64,000 nt of DNA from UBA2136 sp963974105. GTDB taxonomy: Bacteria; Pseudomonadota; Alphaproteobacteria; UBA2136. Made by a program: the position numbers and the translations under genes. The DNA lies in NCBI GenBank assembly GCA_963974105.1, contig CAXBBG010000004.1, positions 62,001 to 126,000 of the forward strand, read 5' to 3'. Below are positions 34,752 to 43,748 of this stretch, piece by piece (the stretch's first letter is position 1; the number at the start of each line of letters is the position of its first letter). The notes under the pieces were generated by a model. That model saw only the letters and a list, made by a program, of their open reading frames with translations. It did not search any database and was not told the origin of the DNA.

Positions 34752-35666
34752 ATGGTGATTAATAAAATTAAACTTATAGCTGCGTCTTACTTACAAGACC
34801 GCCTTATTTTCCCTACCAAAGATGTTGCGGCTTACGATATGCGCGTAGACGAAACCTTTAACAACCGTGTTAATATTGAGATACCAATTCCAAGTACAAA
34901 AACAACCAAAACCAAAAACATGAAACCTGAAGCTGTTTTACGCGGTGTTTTATGTAAATCCATCATTCACAATTCCCCCACCATTATATTTGCTATGGGA
35001 CAAACGCAAAATGTTGAACAGGCGCGTAAATTTATCCCTGAAAGCTTGTTTCATTATTTTAACATTATCCTAGTGAACTACCGTGGTTACGGTATTAACA
35101 ATGGTACAAAGGAGCAAAAAGCACGTGGTAGTGAAGGTATACCTTCTGCAGAAGCACTAGAAAAAGATATTTTAACAGTCTATGACTATGTTCAGAAAGA
35201 ATTTGGTTTAAATAATTTTTATGCTGTAGGGTTAAGCCTTGGCACTTCAATTATTACTTACCTTTCAAAACATCGCCCCCTACACGGGCAATTACTCATT
35301 ACGCCGTTTGATAATATGCTGAATCAAGCACATGATTTTTTAATCAGTGAATATAAAGCCACCGATTTAACGCATGATGATGTAAATGAAATATTAAATC
35401 ACAAGTTTGACTCTATCCGTAACATGCAAAATAACGAGACGCCAACCCACATTATACGTGCAGGCGCAGACTCTTATGTTAAAAAACCACGTACAGATAA
35501 CCTCGTAAAACACATTCAAAACTTACGTAGTGACGTCACAATAGAGCATGCAGAACATAACTTTGACAGTGAAAACCCTTATATAATAAGTGCGTTACGT
35601 ACTGCGATCGGTACAGTTTTTAGAAACTTTATGATCGACTGTACTGAACGTCATCGTGCCAAATAA
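34752..35666 (+). CDS. Alpha/beta-hydrolase
   Basis: A 304-residue serine hydrolase-type protein. The nucleophile elbow is G160-L-S162-L-G164 (AVGLSLGTS). An oxyanion-region strand IILVNYRGYGINNGT precedes it, and the probable acid and base lie in IIRAGADSYV and EHAEHNFDSENP. The N-terminal 60 residues are an added segment ending in a Lys/Thr-rich stretch. It has no signal peptide and lacks a clear N-terminal membrane helix, so it is probably cytoplasmic. It is a single gene with its own terminator. Substrate unknown: esterase, thioesterase and peptidase are all possible. Confidence 0.75.
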   Translation: MVINKIKLIAASYLQDRLIFPTKDVAAYDMRVDETFNNRVNIEIPIPSTKTTKTKNMKPEAVLRGVLCKSIIHNSPTIIFAMGQTQNVEQARKFIPESLFHYFNIILVNYRGYGINNGTKEQKARGSEGIPSAEALEKDILTVYDYVQKEFGLNNFYAVGLSLGTSIITYLSKHRPLHGQLLITPFDNMLNQAHDFLISEYKATDLTHDDVNEILNHKFDSIRNMQNNETPTHIIRAGADSYVKKPRTDNLVKHIQNLRSDVTIEHAEHNFDSENPYIISALRTAIGTVFRNFMIDCTERHRAK

Positions 35667-35698
35667 AAAGAAGCTCTCATTTGAGGGCTTCTTTTTTT
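35665..35698. terminator. Bidirectional terminator, near-copy of that after parE
   Basis: Stem AAGAAGCtCTCA / TGAGgGCTTCTT (one G-T wobble), flanked by A and T runs. It is almost the same sequence as at 4124-4156. Confidence 0.88.
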
Positions 35699-35751
35699 AT
35701 TCCTTATGCACCAACACGATCTATCTGATATTTACAATAAAAAACAAACTG

Positions 35752-36507
35752 TTAAACATTACGTTTAGTTAAATATACTTCTAAATATCTTGTTTTAGGT
35801 CCAAAAACACCATAACCTTCTATTTGTTTCATTTCATCAATCTTAAATGAGTTGCGCGACGCTAACCGCTTCATTGACTCTTCTGTGAGCGATTGGAAAA
35901 ACCTCTGTAATCTAAAGTGTGTTTCGTCACCGTATAATGTTAATAGGTAAAGCTTACCACCTTTTAGCAACACACGTGAAAATTCACTCATTATTTTTTC
36001 AATACCAATATTTTTTCCTGGTAAATAAACTTGGTGATGCAATGCTGTATTACAGTAAATAGCGTCAAAGGTTGCACTTTCAAAAGGCATATCACACATA
36101 TCTGCTTTCATAGCACAGCCAAATGGCAGTAAACCTTCTTTCTCAAGCTCTAGCAAGTGGCGTGCATAAAAATAATCAGAAAGTTCTATTGCCTTTAAAT
36201 TCACTTTATCCTGTGCTGCCAAATGAACAGCCCTTGTACCATGACCTGCACCAACATCCAAAACTTGATAACGATGTTTTGCGGGGTCACTTTCATAAAC
36301 TTTAGATGTAAAATATTCAATTTGATTTTTAGACACATCACTCAATTCATCAAAAACACTTGCGTATTCAGCACCCATTAAACCATAACCATCGTCGACA
36401 TATTCTTTAATCGATGTTTCTAATTCACGTAGTCTATCCATAGAAAATCCTAGCCAACTTTCACCAGCTAGGATCTCTTCTATTTGTTCAGGTGTATATT
36501 TAGGCAT
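35752..36507 (-). CDS. Class I SAM-dependent methyltransferase
   Basis: Start taken at MPKYTPEQIEE, whose ATG lies inside the lpdA end (eight-base overlap); upstream extension would run far into lpdA. The 251 residues contain motif I LDVGAGHGTRAVHLA, an acidic LKAIELSD at strand 2, motif DMPFESATFDAIYCNTALHH and the post-motif VLLKGGKLYLLTLYGDE, all of the Methyltransf_11 type. The N-terminal 80 residues are a separate helical part. Coupling to lpdA hints at a related role, for example modification of a complex subunit or a cofactor, but this is inference. Substrate not identifiable. Confidence 0.8.
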   Translation of the reverse strand: MPKYTPEQIEEILAGESWLGFSMDRLRELETSIKEYVDDGYGLMGAEYASVFDELSDVSKNQIEYFTSKVYESDPAKHRYQVLDVGAGHGTRAVHLAAQDKVNLKAIELSDYFYARHLLELEKEGLLPFGCAMKADMCDMPFESATFDAIYCNTALHHQVYLPGKNIGIEKIMSEFSRVLLKGGKLYLLTLYGDETHFRLQRFFQSLTEESMKRLASRNSFKIDEMKQIEGYGVFGPKTRYLEVYLTKRNV

Positions 36508-37888
36508 GTATAGCTCTACCATCAACAGCAAGAGCGGCTTCTTTTGTTGCCTCACTCATTGTTGGGTGGGCATGTACCATGCGTGCAATATCTTCAGCAC
36601 TACCACCAAATTCCATAACAGCGACAGCCTCATGTATCATTTCCGATGAGTTGTGCCCAATAATGTGCACCCCTAAAACTTTGTCTGTTTTTTTGTCGGC
36701 TAAAATTTTAACAAAGCCATTTGCTTCCGCCATCGCTACCGCACGGCCATTTCCAACATAAGGAAACTTACCAACATTATATGCAGTTCCAGCAGCTTTT
36801 AATTCATCTTCAGTTTTACCTACGCCTGAAACTTCAGGGTCTGTATAAACTACGTTTGGAATACAGTCATAATTTACGTGAGGTTTTTGTCCAGCTATCA
36901 TTTCAACACAGGCAACCCCCTCTTCTTCACCCTTGTGCGCAAGCATTGGCCCTGGTACACAGTCACCAACGGCATAAATAGAAGGCACAGATGTTTGGTA
37001 ATGTTCGTTAATTTGAATAACGCCCCGCTCGTCAGCTTTAACACCAACCTTATCTAGGTCCATGTTTGCTGTATTGGCTTTACGCCCTACAGCTACAAGT
37101 ACTTTGTCACCTTCTAGGGTTTGTAATTCGCCAGCTTTATTTGTAAAGCTTACAGTTGTATTTCCATCAACTGTTTTAACATCAGCCACTTTAGAATCAA
37201 GATAAAATTCAATCCCTTGTTTTGTAAAAAGCTTCAGAGCTTCTTTACCAAGGTCGCTATCCATAACCGCTAAAGGACGGTCAGCAATATCAATAATAGA
37301 AACTTTTGCGCCTAACCTGCGCCAAACAGAACCAAGCTCTAAACCAATAACACCAGCACCAATCACAATCATGTGTTTTGGCACTTCTTGCAATTCCAAC
37401 CCGTCTGTTGAATCGATAACATTTACGTGGTCAAACTTAGCAAAAGGTAGTTCAATAATATCAGAACCTGTAGCAATTAAAATATTCTTTGCTTCATAAG
37501 TATCTTTTCCGTCAACCACAACACTATTGGGCCCTGCTAAAGTACCCCAACCGTTAATCACTGTGACTTTATTCTTTTTCATCAAGAAATTAATGCCTTG
37601 TGTCATCTGCTTGACAACGCCATCTTTACGCTTAATCATCGTTGGAACATCTAACTGAACATCCCCGACAGTAATACCGTGACTACCCAAGTGATGTTTC
37701 GTCATTTCATATTTCTCAGAAGAAGCTAAAAGTGCTTTAGATGGAATACAACCAACATTTAAGCATGTACCTCCAAGTGATGTATGTTTTTCAATGATTG
37801 CTGTTTTTAAACCAAGCTGTGCAGCACGTATAGAGGCAACGTAACCAGCAGGCCCCGAACCAATGACAATAAGATCAAACTGTGACAT
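36500..37888 (-). CDS. lpdA: Dihydrolipoyl dehydrogenase (E3)
   Basis: FAD enzyme that re-oxidises dihydrolipoyl groups of 2-oxoacid dehydrogenase complexes, passing electrons to NAD. The 462 residues start with the FAD loop VIGSGPAGYVAS. The redox disulphide is Cys42/Cys47 in GGTCLNVGCIPSK, the NAD loop is VIGAGVIGLELGSV, and the catalytic His-Glu pair is in HAHPTMSEA. It is not in the sucAB operon (28 kb away), as is often seen when one E3 serves several complexes. It is followed by an overlapping methyltransferase gene. Confidence 0.97.
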   Translation of the reverse strand: MSQFDLIVIGSGPAGYVASIRAAQLGLKTAIIEKHTSLGGTCLNVGCIPSKALLASSEKYEMTKHHLGSHGITVGDVQLDVPTMIKRKDGVVKQMTQGINFLMKKNKVTVINGWGTLAGPNSVVVDGKDTYEAKNILIATGSDIIELPFAKFDHVNVIDSTDGLELQEVPKHMIVIGAGVIGLELGSVWRRLGAKVSIIDIADRPLAVMDSDLGKEALKLFTKQGIEFYLDSKVADVKTVDGNTTVSFTNKAGELQTLEGDKVLVAVGRKANTANMDLDKVGVKADERGVIQINEHYQTSVPSIYAVGDCVPGPMLAHKGEEEGVACVEMIAGQKPHVNYDCIPNVVYTDPEVSGVGKTEDELKAAGTAYNVGKFPYVGNGRAVAMAEANGFVKILADKKTDKVLGVHIIGHNSSEMIHEAVAVMEFGGSAEDIARMVHAHPTMSEATKEAALAVDGRAIHA

Positions 37889-38366
37889 TTACAAATTTCT
37901 TTTTTGTTATAATTAGTCTCTATTCCACAAAGGAATCGATGTCATAATACTATCTCAAATTATATAAATTTGTAAACGTTTTAAGGATATTTTTCCTGTG
38001 GCATGGCATAAATACAAACGCGCTACATCTAAAGATTTTTCTTTTTATTTAATATATAAGATAGAGTAAAGGCATACGTACCAATAAACCATTAGAAACA
38101 TTCACTTTTACCTTTTCCAAAACACAAGAGAGCTTAAATGGTCAGGCTTAACGCTTTTAAAAAATATAGAACCTATTGCAAGTCAGCGTTTAATCGAACT
38201 TAAATTTTTAAAATTATTGCAAAGTTAAAATATAGTTATCCTTATCGAAAAAAAGCCTCTCTAGAAGAGGCTTTTTTTATCTTGTTCCACATCTATGTTT
38301 TTGGTATACAAGTCTAAACACAAATACATTTTCTTTTTTCTTTTTTCTTTTTTTTCGGAGGTTTCA
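37889..38366. other. Intergenic region with an orphan terminator; possible small RNA
   Basis: No convincing gene. It holds the lpdA promoter region on the minus strand, then from about 38086 a plus-strand frame open for about 50 codons (ending LIELKFLKLLQS) without a start codon, then the strong terminator 38248-38278 that belongs to no visible gene. After it a homopyrimidine tract runs into the ribosome site of the next gene. Confidence 0.4.
38248..38278. terminator. Orphan rho-independent terminator
   Basis: Stem AAAAAAAGCCTCT / AGAGGCTTTTTTT with a four-base loop. No plus-strand gene ends before it within 2.5 kb; the lpdA start is 360 bases away and pointing left. Confidence 0.85.
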
Positions 38367-38720
38367 ATGCGTAACCAACTTAAAACAGACAATCCACACA
38401 TTAAAATTATAGAAATTACACCCGAGTGTGCACATCAAGAAACAGGTTATTTAGTGAACCCTTATGGCGCACAAGATAAAATAGTCGCTTTTCTAACAGA
38501 AACAGGCTTCTTTGAGACCTTTGAAGAGCGTACTTTTTTAGGGATTTTTTTAAAATCTAAGATATATCCTGACTCTGCCATTTGTATGGCTGAACTATAT
38601 TTAGAAAAGTTAATGGACTTGGTACCAAATTCTCTCAACGAAATTCATATCTATTACAAACCTAACAAAAAAAACATCGACTCAGAAGACTTGTGTGGCC
38701 CTGGTCCTCATATCTTTTAA
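38367..38720 (+). CDS. Hypothetical protein, 117 aa
   Basis: Start at MRNQLKTD, fixed by GGAGG five bases upstream. The longer open frame to 38295 is a T-rich tract translating to Phe runs and is not credible. The protein is soluble, acidic-to-neutral, with an alternating strand/helix look (IKIIEITPEC, DKIVAFLTETGFFETFEE) and an odd C-terminal DLCGPGPHIF with Cys and two Gly-Pro. No family recognised. A single gene between an orphan terminator and its own. A run of T with phased C lies directly before the ribosome site. Confidence 0.6.
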   Translation: MRNQLKTDNPHIKIIEITPECAHQETGYLVNPYGAQDKIVAFLTETGFFETFEERTFLGIFLKSKIYPDSAICMAELYLEKLMDLVPNSLNEIHIYYKPNKKNIDSEDLCGPGPHIF

Positions 38721-38723
38721 CAT

Positions 38724-38754
38724 AAAAAAAAAGCCCTTTTGGGGCTTTTTTTTT
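38724..38754. terminator. Bidirectional terminator
   Basis: Stem AAAAAAAAAGCCC / GGGCTTTTTTTTT with a TTTTG loop, between genes ending at 38720 and 38766 from opposite sides. Confidence 0.88.
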
Positions 38755-38765
38755 ATGTTGTAAAC

Positions 38766-39581
38766 TTATTCTTTTACCAACAACCCTTGAGCATTAAAGT
38801 TTAAATGAACGTCTTTTTGCGGTGTGCCTAAGTACGGTAAAAGCTTATATTTTTCTTCATAAACTTTAAAAATTGCCATACGTGACTGGTCTTGTTTTGT
38901 AATTTGTTTAATAGGCTTACCTAATACTTCAACAACATCATCATATTTCGAAATACCATACAGAAATTGCCCTAAAACAGGGTCTTTCATCACAGCATTT
39001 TCAGGGTAAACAGGAACCGGCTTACCTGGTGCTATAGTGCCGAAGCTAAACACCTCGATAGACTTCGCTGCAATGCCACGCTTGTCAAATCTGCTTTCTC
39101 TTTCAGCTTCTTTTTGTAAGCGTAAAGCGCGTTGCTCTTTGGTTTCTTTACCAGCTATCACGCCTGCCGTTATAAAATTAAATCCGTGTTCTACAAAGTT
39201 TCTATCATCTTCAGCATCGCTGACTAAAATTTTGCTCAAGCGTTCTTCTTCTAGCAATCTTGCTGCGCGCTCTTTTTTGGTTTCCCTACCAGCAACAAGG
39301 CCAAGAGTTACAGCACCTATCGCTTTTTCAAAAATGTTACGTGCATCATTTTCGTCTGTCACGTATTTAGCTTCTCTTGCTGCTTTACGGTCAGCTTTTA
39401 AATCTTCCTCTTTGTCATTCACAATGCCCAAAGTTAACATTTCTAGTAGTGGTGGGAATATATCAATATCCTCACTTACCTCTGCTACTGGCTCAACATG
39501 ATCAATCAGTGGGGACTGGTTTTTTGCGCTACAGCCAGCTAAAATAATTGAAAAACATAAGACAAAAAAACGAAATTTCAC
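38766..39581 (-). CDS. Lipoprotein with tandem ~43-residue repeats and BamE-like C-terminus
   Basis: Lipoprotein signal with lipobox LAGC (Cys17). The mature part has repeats at about 45-70, 84-114, 130-160 and a partial one at 173-188. Each has an aliphatic helix start, a Thr-[Leu/Ala]-Gly-x-[Val/Ile]-ala-gly type turn (TLGLVAGRETK, TAGVIAGKETK) and a basic/acidic helix rich in Arg, Ala and Glu. The repeat period is 41-46 residues. The last 75 residues (GISKYDDVVEVLGKPIKQ ... LNFNAQGLLVKE) resemble the SmpA/BamE fold, where a Gly start leads to xxVxxxLGxP. This suggests an outer-membrane-linked structural role. The real bamE-like assignment is tentative. It is a single gene with unknown function. 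Confidence 0.7.
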   Translation of the reverse strand: MKFRFFVLCFSIILAGCSAKNQSPLIDHVEPVAEVSEDIDIFPPLLEMLTLGIVNDKEEDLKADRKAAREAKYVTDENDARNIFEKAIGAVTLGLVAGRETKKERAARLLEEERLSKILVSDAEDDRNFVEHGFNFITAGVIAGKETKEQRALRLQKEAERESRFDKRGIAAKSIEVFSFGTIAPGKPVPVYPENAVMKDPVLGQFLYGISKYDDVVEVLGKPIKQITKQDQSRMAIFKVYEEKYKLLPYLGTPQKDVHLNFNAQGLLVKE

Positions 39582-39657
39582 AGCTATAACCTTATTATAT
39601 TTTTTATTTAATAGTTATATAAGCAAAAAGCATACCATCTATAAATATATATCGCAT

Positions 39658-39690
39658 AAAAAAAGCCCCCTAGCATTGGAGGCTTTTTAT
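39658..39690 (-). terminator. Terminator of ssb
   Basis: Stem AAAAAGCC / GGCTTTTT with an inner CC / GG; U-run on the minus strand. It lies 15 bases after the ssb stop. Confidence 0.75.
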
Positions 39691-39704
39691 TTTAAGCAAC
39701 TAAC

Positions 39705-40169
39705 TTAAAATGGAATATCATCATCGAAAGCATCATCAGCTGCTGCTGCCGCAGGCTTTGTCGCTTTTGCTTTTTTAGGTGCAGGTGTACTTTGATCCAT
39801 TTCACTGTCATCGTAGCTCGCGCTTGAACGGCTACCTAGCATTTGCATTTGGCCGCCACGGTCTACAACAATTTCAGTTGTGTAACGTTCGTTACCATCT
39901 TTGTCCTGCCATTTATTCGTTTGAAGCTTACCTTCAAAGTAAGCGCTGTCACCTTTTTTAAGGTATTTTTCAGCTACTTCTGCAAGTGGGCCAAACATCA
40001 CAACACGGTGCCATTCTGTTTTTTCTTGTCGCTCACCAGACTGGTCTTTCCAGCTTTCTGTACTTGCAACAGTTAGGTTTGCAATGGCGCGGTTGTCACC
40101 AGTGTAACGAATTTCAGGGTCACGACCCAAGTTACCAATAATTTGAACTTTATTTAGACTTCCAGCCAT
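39705..40169 (-). CDS. ssb: Single-stranded DNA-binding protein
   Basis: Homotetrameric SSB coating single strands in replication and repair. The start MAGSLNKVQIIGNLG is chosen from AGGAGA before it, giving 154 residues; 16 codons of upstream open frame are not family-like. The OB-fold (about 1-110) contains WKDQSGERQEKTEWHRVV and YVEGK-like YFEGKL. A linker with an Ala/Lys stretch leads to the canonical acidic tip DDDIPF, which binds partner proteins. Divergent to uvrA, the classic ssb/uvrA arrangement. Confidence 0.97.
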   Translation of the reverse strand: MAGSLNKVQIIGNLGRDPEIRYTGDNRAIANLTVASTESWKDQSGERQEKTEWHRVVMFGPLAEVAEKYLKKGDSAYFEGKLQTNKWQDKDGNERYTTEIVVDRGGQMQMLGSRSSASYDDSEMDQSTPAPKKAKATKPAAAAADDAFDDDIPF

Positions 40170-40298
40170 TTTTATTCTCCTAATACCTTTGAACGGTTGA
40201 TTTTTATAGCCACACAACTATATAGTAGTTACGTAACATATGGATTATATAAAAAACCCTCTACAATGCAAGCATTTTAAAGAAAGAAACATAGAACA

Positions 40299-43154
40299 TT
40301 GGCTAAGTTTATATCAGTTAAAGGCGCAAAAGAGCACAATCTTAAGAATGTCGATATCGATATTCCGCGCAATTCCTTCACCGTTATCACAGGATTATCG
40401 GGCTCAGGTAAGTCATCTCTTGCTTTCGATACCATTTATGCAGAAGGACACAGGCGCTATGTTGAAAGTTTAAGTGCTTATGCCCGTCAATTTTTAAATA
40501 TTGGGGGTAAACCCGATGTTGAACGTATTGACGGTTTATCACCCGCCATTTCAATTGAACAAAAAACAACAAGCAAAAATCCGCGTTCAACCGTTGGTAC
40601 AATCACCGAAATTTATGACTACTTGCGTTTACTTTATGCGCAAACAGGTAAGCCGCATTGCCCAATCCACGATATTGAAATTGAAGCGCAAACTGTGAGC
40701 CAAATGGTCGATATTATTAGCGAATGGCCAGAAGGTACCAGATTGCAAATTATTGCACCTGTTATTCGCGGTCGTAAAGGTGAATATAAAAAAGATATGT
40801 CAAACTGGTTAAAGCAAGGATTTAGCCGTGTACGTATTGATGGAGAGCTTTACAGTATTCCTGATGCCCCTGCTTTAGAAAAGAATATTAAGCACGACAT
40901 TGACATTATTATTGACCGACTTGCTGTCAAACCTGAAAACCAAACAAGGCTAGCCGACAGCATAGAAACAGCCCTTAAATTAAGTGACGGTATGGTACTT
41001 GCTGAACCAGTTGCTAAAAAAGATGATGATACAAAGCTGCCCGAAGCGCGTAAATTTAGCGAAAAGTATAGCTGCCCGATATGCAGCCACGCTATTCCAG
41101 ATTTAGAACCGCGCCTATTTTCATTCAACAGCCCACACGGTGCTTGTTCAGAATGTGATGGACTTGGCGAAGTTGTATATTTTGACCCTGACCTCATTGT
41201 ACCTGACCACAATAAGTCCATTGTTGACGGGGCCATTTTACCATGGAAAGAAGGCTCTACAAATTATTACGCAAAAGCATTGGCTAAACATTACAAATTT
41301 GACCTTAATCTGATGTTTAAAGCAATTCCTCAGGACATACGTGAAATTATTTTATATGGCAGTGGTACGGAAGAGCTACCATTTGTATTTGAAGGTGGTA
41401 AAGCAAACTTCCAAACAACCAAAACTTATGAAGGAATTATACCAAACCTTCAGCGCCGTTGGCTTGAGTCATCAAACCCTATGAACCGCGAAGACTTAAA
41501 CGCTTACCGCGCAAGTCACCCCTGCCCTAAATGTGAAGGAAGACGATTAAACGAAAACGCGCTTTCGGTGAAGGTTAAAGGATTAAATATCACTGAAGTC
41601 TGCGGTCTTTCTATTGAACACTCTTTAAAACACCATACAGAATTGCAAAGCCATTTAACGGGTAGCCGAGCGGTTATTGCCGAACCTATACTCAAAGAAG
41701 TGGTCGCAAGACTTTCATTTTTAAAACACGTCGGCTTGCAATATTTAACACTTTCTCGCATGGCAGGTACACTAAGTGGTGGTGAATCACAGCGTATTCG
41801 CCTTGCCTCACAAATCGGTAGCGGTTTAACGGGTGTTATGTATGTACTTGATGAGCCTTCTATTGGTTTACACCAACGTGATAACGATAGATTGCTCGAA
41901 TCCCTCATTCAATTACGAGACCTCGACAATACCATTTTAGTTGTTGAGCACGACGAAGACGCTATTCGTCATGCTGACTTTATTGTGGATATGGGCCCAG
42001 GCGCTGGTGAACACGGCGGCGAAATTATTGCTCAAGGCACGCTTGATGATATTTTAAAAAGCGAAAAATCCATTACGGCACAATTTTTAAACGGCAAACG
42101 TGAAATTAGCGTGCCAAGTAAACGCCGTAAAGCAACTAAATATATTACAGTTGAAGAAGCTACGGGTAACAACCTCAACAACGTAACTGCTAAATTTCCG
42201 TTAAACATTATGACCTGTGTTACAGGTGTCAGTGGCAGCGGTAAAAGCACACTTGTTATGCAAACACTTACCAAGGCTGTTGCTCGTAAACTTAATAATA
42301 ACAAAGAAGTTCCTGCGCCACATAAGGCGGTTAAAGGATTAGAAAATATTGATAAAATAGTCAACATTGACCAAAGCGCTATTGGGCGTACACCACGCAG
42401 TAACCCTGCTACATACACAGGTATTATGAGCCCTATTCGTGACTGGTTTGCAAAACTACCAGACGCGCAACAACGTGGTTACAAGGCAGGTCGTTTTAGT
42501 TTTAACGTTAAAGGCGGTCGCTGTGAAGCCTGTCAAGGTGATGGACTTATTCGCGTTGAAATGCACTTCCTGCCTGACGTTTTTGTTCCTTGTGATGTTT
42601 GTAAGGGTGCCCGTTTCAACCGTGAAACTTTAGAAGTAAAATACAAGTTCAAGTCTATCGCCGATATTTTAGATATGACCGTTGAAGAAGCCTGTGAATT
42701 TTTTAAAGGCGTGCCACTTATTCACAAACGTTTGCAGACGCTTATGGACGTAGGGCTAAGCTATATACGCCTTGGGCAAAGCGCAACCACCTTAAGTGGT
42801 GGTGAAGCACAGCGTATTAAGCTTTCTAAAGAGCTTTCAAAGCGTAGTACAGGAAAAACCTTGTATATATTAGACGAGCCAACCACAGGTCTTCATTTTG
42901 CCGACATTGAAATGTTGCTGAAAGTTTTACACCGCCTTGTAAACGAAGGCAACACCATGGTGATTATTGAACACAATTTAGATGTTATTAAAACAGCCGA
43001 CCACATTATTGACGTGGGCCCTGAAGGTGGCGACGGTGGCGGTGAAATTGTTGCTACAGGTACTCCTGAAGAAGTGGCTAAGGTTAAAGGTAGCCATACC
43101 GGTTATTATTTAAATGAATTATTACTCAAGCATAAACAAAAGAAAGTAATATAA
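40299..43154 (+). CDS. uvrA: Excinuclease ABC subunit A
   Basis: DNA damage recognition ATPase of nucleotide excision repair. The 951 residues contain two ABC ATPase modules with Walker A loops GLSGSGKSSLA and GVSGSGKSTLV, two signature motifs LSGGESQRIRLA and LSGGEAQRIKLS, and zinc fingers CPICSHAI ... CSECDG and CEACQGDG ... CDVCKG. The start appears to be TTG (MAKFISVKG); no ATG is near and the ribosome site is weak. No GAAC-N7-GAAC type LexA box was found in the ssb/uvrA gap. Downstream mazG-like and yggU genes overlap in turn by one base each. Confidence 0.97.
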   Translation: MAKFISVKGAKEHNLKNVDIDIPRNSFTVITGLSGSGKSSLAFDTIYAEGHRRYVESLSAYARQFLNIGGKPDVERIDGLSPAISIEQKTTSKNPRSTVGTITEIYDYLRLLYAQTGKPHCPIHDIEIEAQTVSQMVDIISEWPEGTRLQIIAPVIRGRKGEYKKDMSNWLKQGFSRVRIDGELYSIPDAPALEKNIKHDIDIIIDRLAVKPENQTRLADSIETALKLSDGMVLAEPVAKKDDDTKLPEARKFSEKYSCPICSHAIPDLEPRLFSFNSPHGACSECDGLGEVVYFDPDLIVPDHNKSIVDGAILPWKEGSTNYYAKALAKHYKFDLNLMFKAIPQDIREIILYGSGTEELPFVFEGGKANFQTTKTYEGIIPNLQRRWLESSNPMNREDLNAYRASHPCPKCEGRRLNENALSVKVKGLNITEVCGLSIEHSLKHHTELQSHLTGSRAVIAEPILKEVVARLSFLKHVGLQYLTLSRMAGTLSGGESQRIRLASQIGSGLTGVMYVLDEPSIGLHQRDNDRLLESLIQLRDLDNTILVVEHDEDAIRHADFIVDMGPGAGEHGGEIIAQGTLDDILKSEKSITAQFLNGKREISVPSKRRKATKYITVEEATGNNLNNVTAKFPLNIMTCVTGVSGSGKSTLVMQTLTKAVARKLNNNKEVPAPHKAVKGLENIDKIVNIDQSAIGRTPRSNPATYTGIMSPIRDWFAKLPDAQQRGYKAGRFSFNVKGGRCEACQGDGLIRVEMHFLPDVFVPCDVCKGARFNRETLEVKYKFKSIADILDMTVEEACEFFKGVPLIHKRLQTLMDVGLSYIRLGQSATTLSGGEAQRIKLSKELSKRSTGKTLYILDEPTTGLHFADIEMLLKVLHRLVNEGNTMVIIEHNLDVIKTADHIIDVGPEGGDGGGEIVATGTPEEVAKVKGSHTGYYLNELLLKHKQKKVI

Positions 43155-43486
43155 TGCCCGCAGAACTTAAAGATGGAGCCGACTTAAAAGACCTTCAAAA
43201 CTTTGTTATGAATATGAAAAAAGATTTTGGTTTTTACCAAGAAGACCCATATGTAGAGCTTGTGCTTATGATGGAAGAAATGGGAGAGTTGGTTAAAGCT
43301 GTTAGAAAAAACCGTAAAGGCTCATGCATTGACCCAAACTCACACGTGGGCGGCATAGGTGAAGAAGTAGCAGACGTATTAATTTATTTAACACAGGTTG
43401 CAAATTTATGTGGCGTTGATATAGAAGACGCTGTGCGTCAAAAACACGAACATAACAAAACACGTGTTTGGAACCGTCAAGCATAG
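43154..43486 (+). CDS. MazG-like nucleotide pyrophosphohydrolase
   Basis: All-alpha NTP pyrophosphohydrolase domain of 110 residues. The metal-binding pairs are EEMGELVKA (near 40) and EEVADVLIYL (near 75), the ExxE-12/28-ExxD pattern of MazG. It likely hydrolyses a noncanonical or specific nucleoside triphosphate; the substrate is unknown. It is single-domain, unlike full-length MazG. Its ATG overlaps the uvrA stop (TAATG) and its TAG overlaps the next GTG, so three genes are coupled. Linkage to uvrA fits a house-cleaning role. Confidence 0.85.
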   Translation: MPAELKDGADLKDLQNFVMNMKKDFGFYQEDPYVELVLMMEEMGELVKAVRKNRKGSCIDPNSHVGGIGEEVADVLIYLTQVANLCGVDIEDAVRQKHEHNKTRVWNRQA

Positions 43487-43725
43487 TGGATATATCTGCA
43501 CTTACCAATCCATTTAACATCCGTGTTACACCAAACGCGTCGCGTAATGCTATAAAAATGGACGGTGACATTATGCGTGTTTACGTGACAACTGTGCCAG
43601 AAAGTGGCAAAGCCAACAAAGCTGTTATAGTCCTGCTTTCAAAAGAACTAAATATTGCTAAAAGTAAAATTAGCATTGTAAAAGGCGAAACAGGTAAAGA
43701 CAAAACCATTTTTATTGCAAAATAA
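43486..43725 (+). CDS. DUF167 (YggU) family protein
   Basis: Small conserved protein of the DUF167/YggU family, function not established. With the GTG start (overlapping the preceding TAG by one base) it has 79 residues. The family blocks IRVTPNASRNAI, VTTVPESGKANKAVIVLLSKEL and KSKISIVKGETGKDKTIFI are all present. A TTG six codons further up is less likely. Confidence 0.85.
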   Translation: MDISALTNPFNIRVTPNASRNAIKMDGDIMRVYVTTVPESGKANKAVIVLLSKELNIAKSKISIVKGETGKDKTIFIAK

Positions 43726-43746
43726 AACCCTCATACGAGGGTTTTT
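43724..43746. terminator. Bidirectional terminator
   Basis: AAAACCCTC / GAGGGTTTTT with a four-base loop overlaps the yggU stop and immediately precedes the end of the convergent gene at 43749. Confidence 0.85.
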
Positions 43747-43748
43747 AA

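Noticed and set aside
36508..36555. 16-codon extension of the methyltransferase downstream of lpdA
   Set aside because: Lies inside lpdA and translates to a Leu run. The ATG at 36507 gives the tidy eight-base overlap.
40170..40298. LexA (SOS) box between ssb and uvrA
   Set aside because: No GAAC-N7-GAAC or GTTC-N7-GTTC pair found in the gap.
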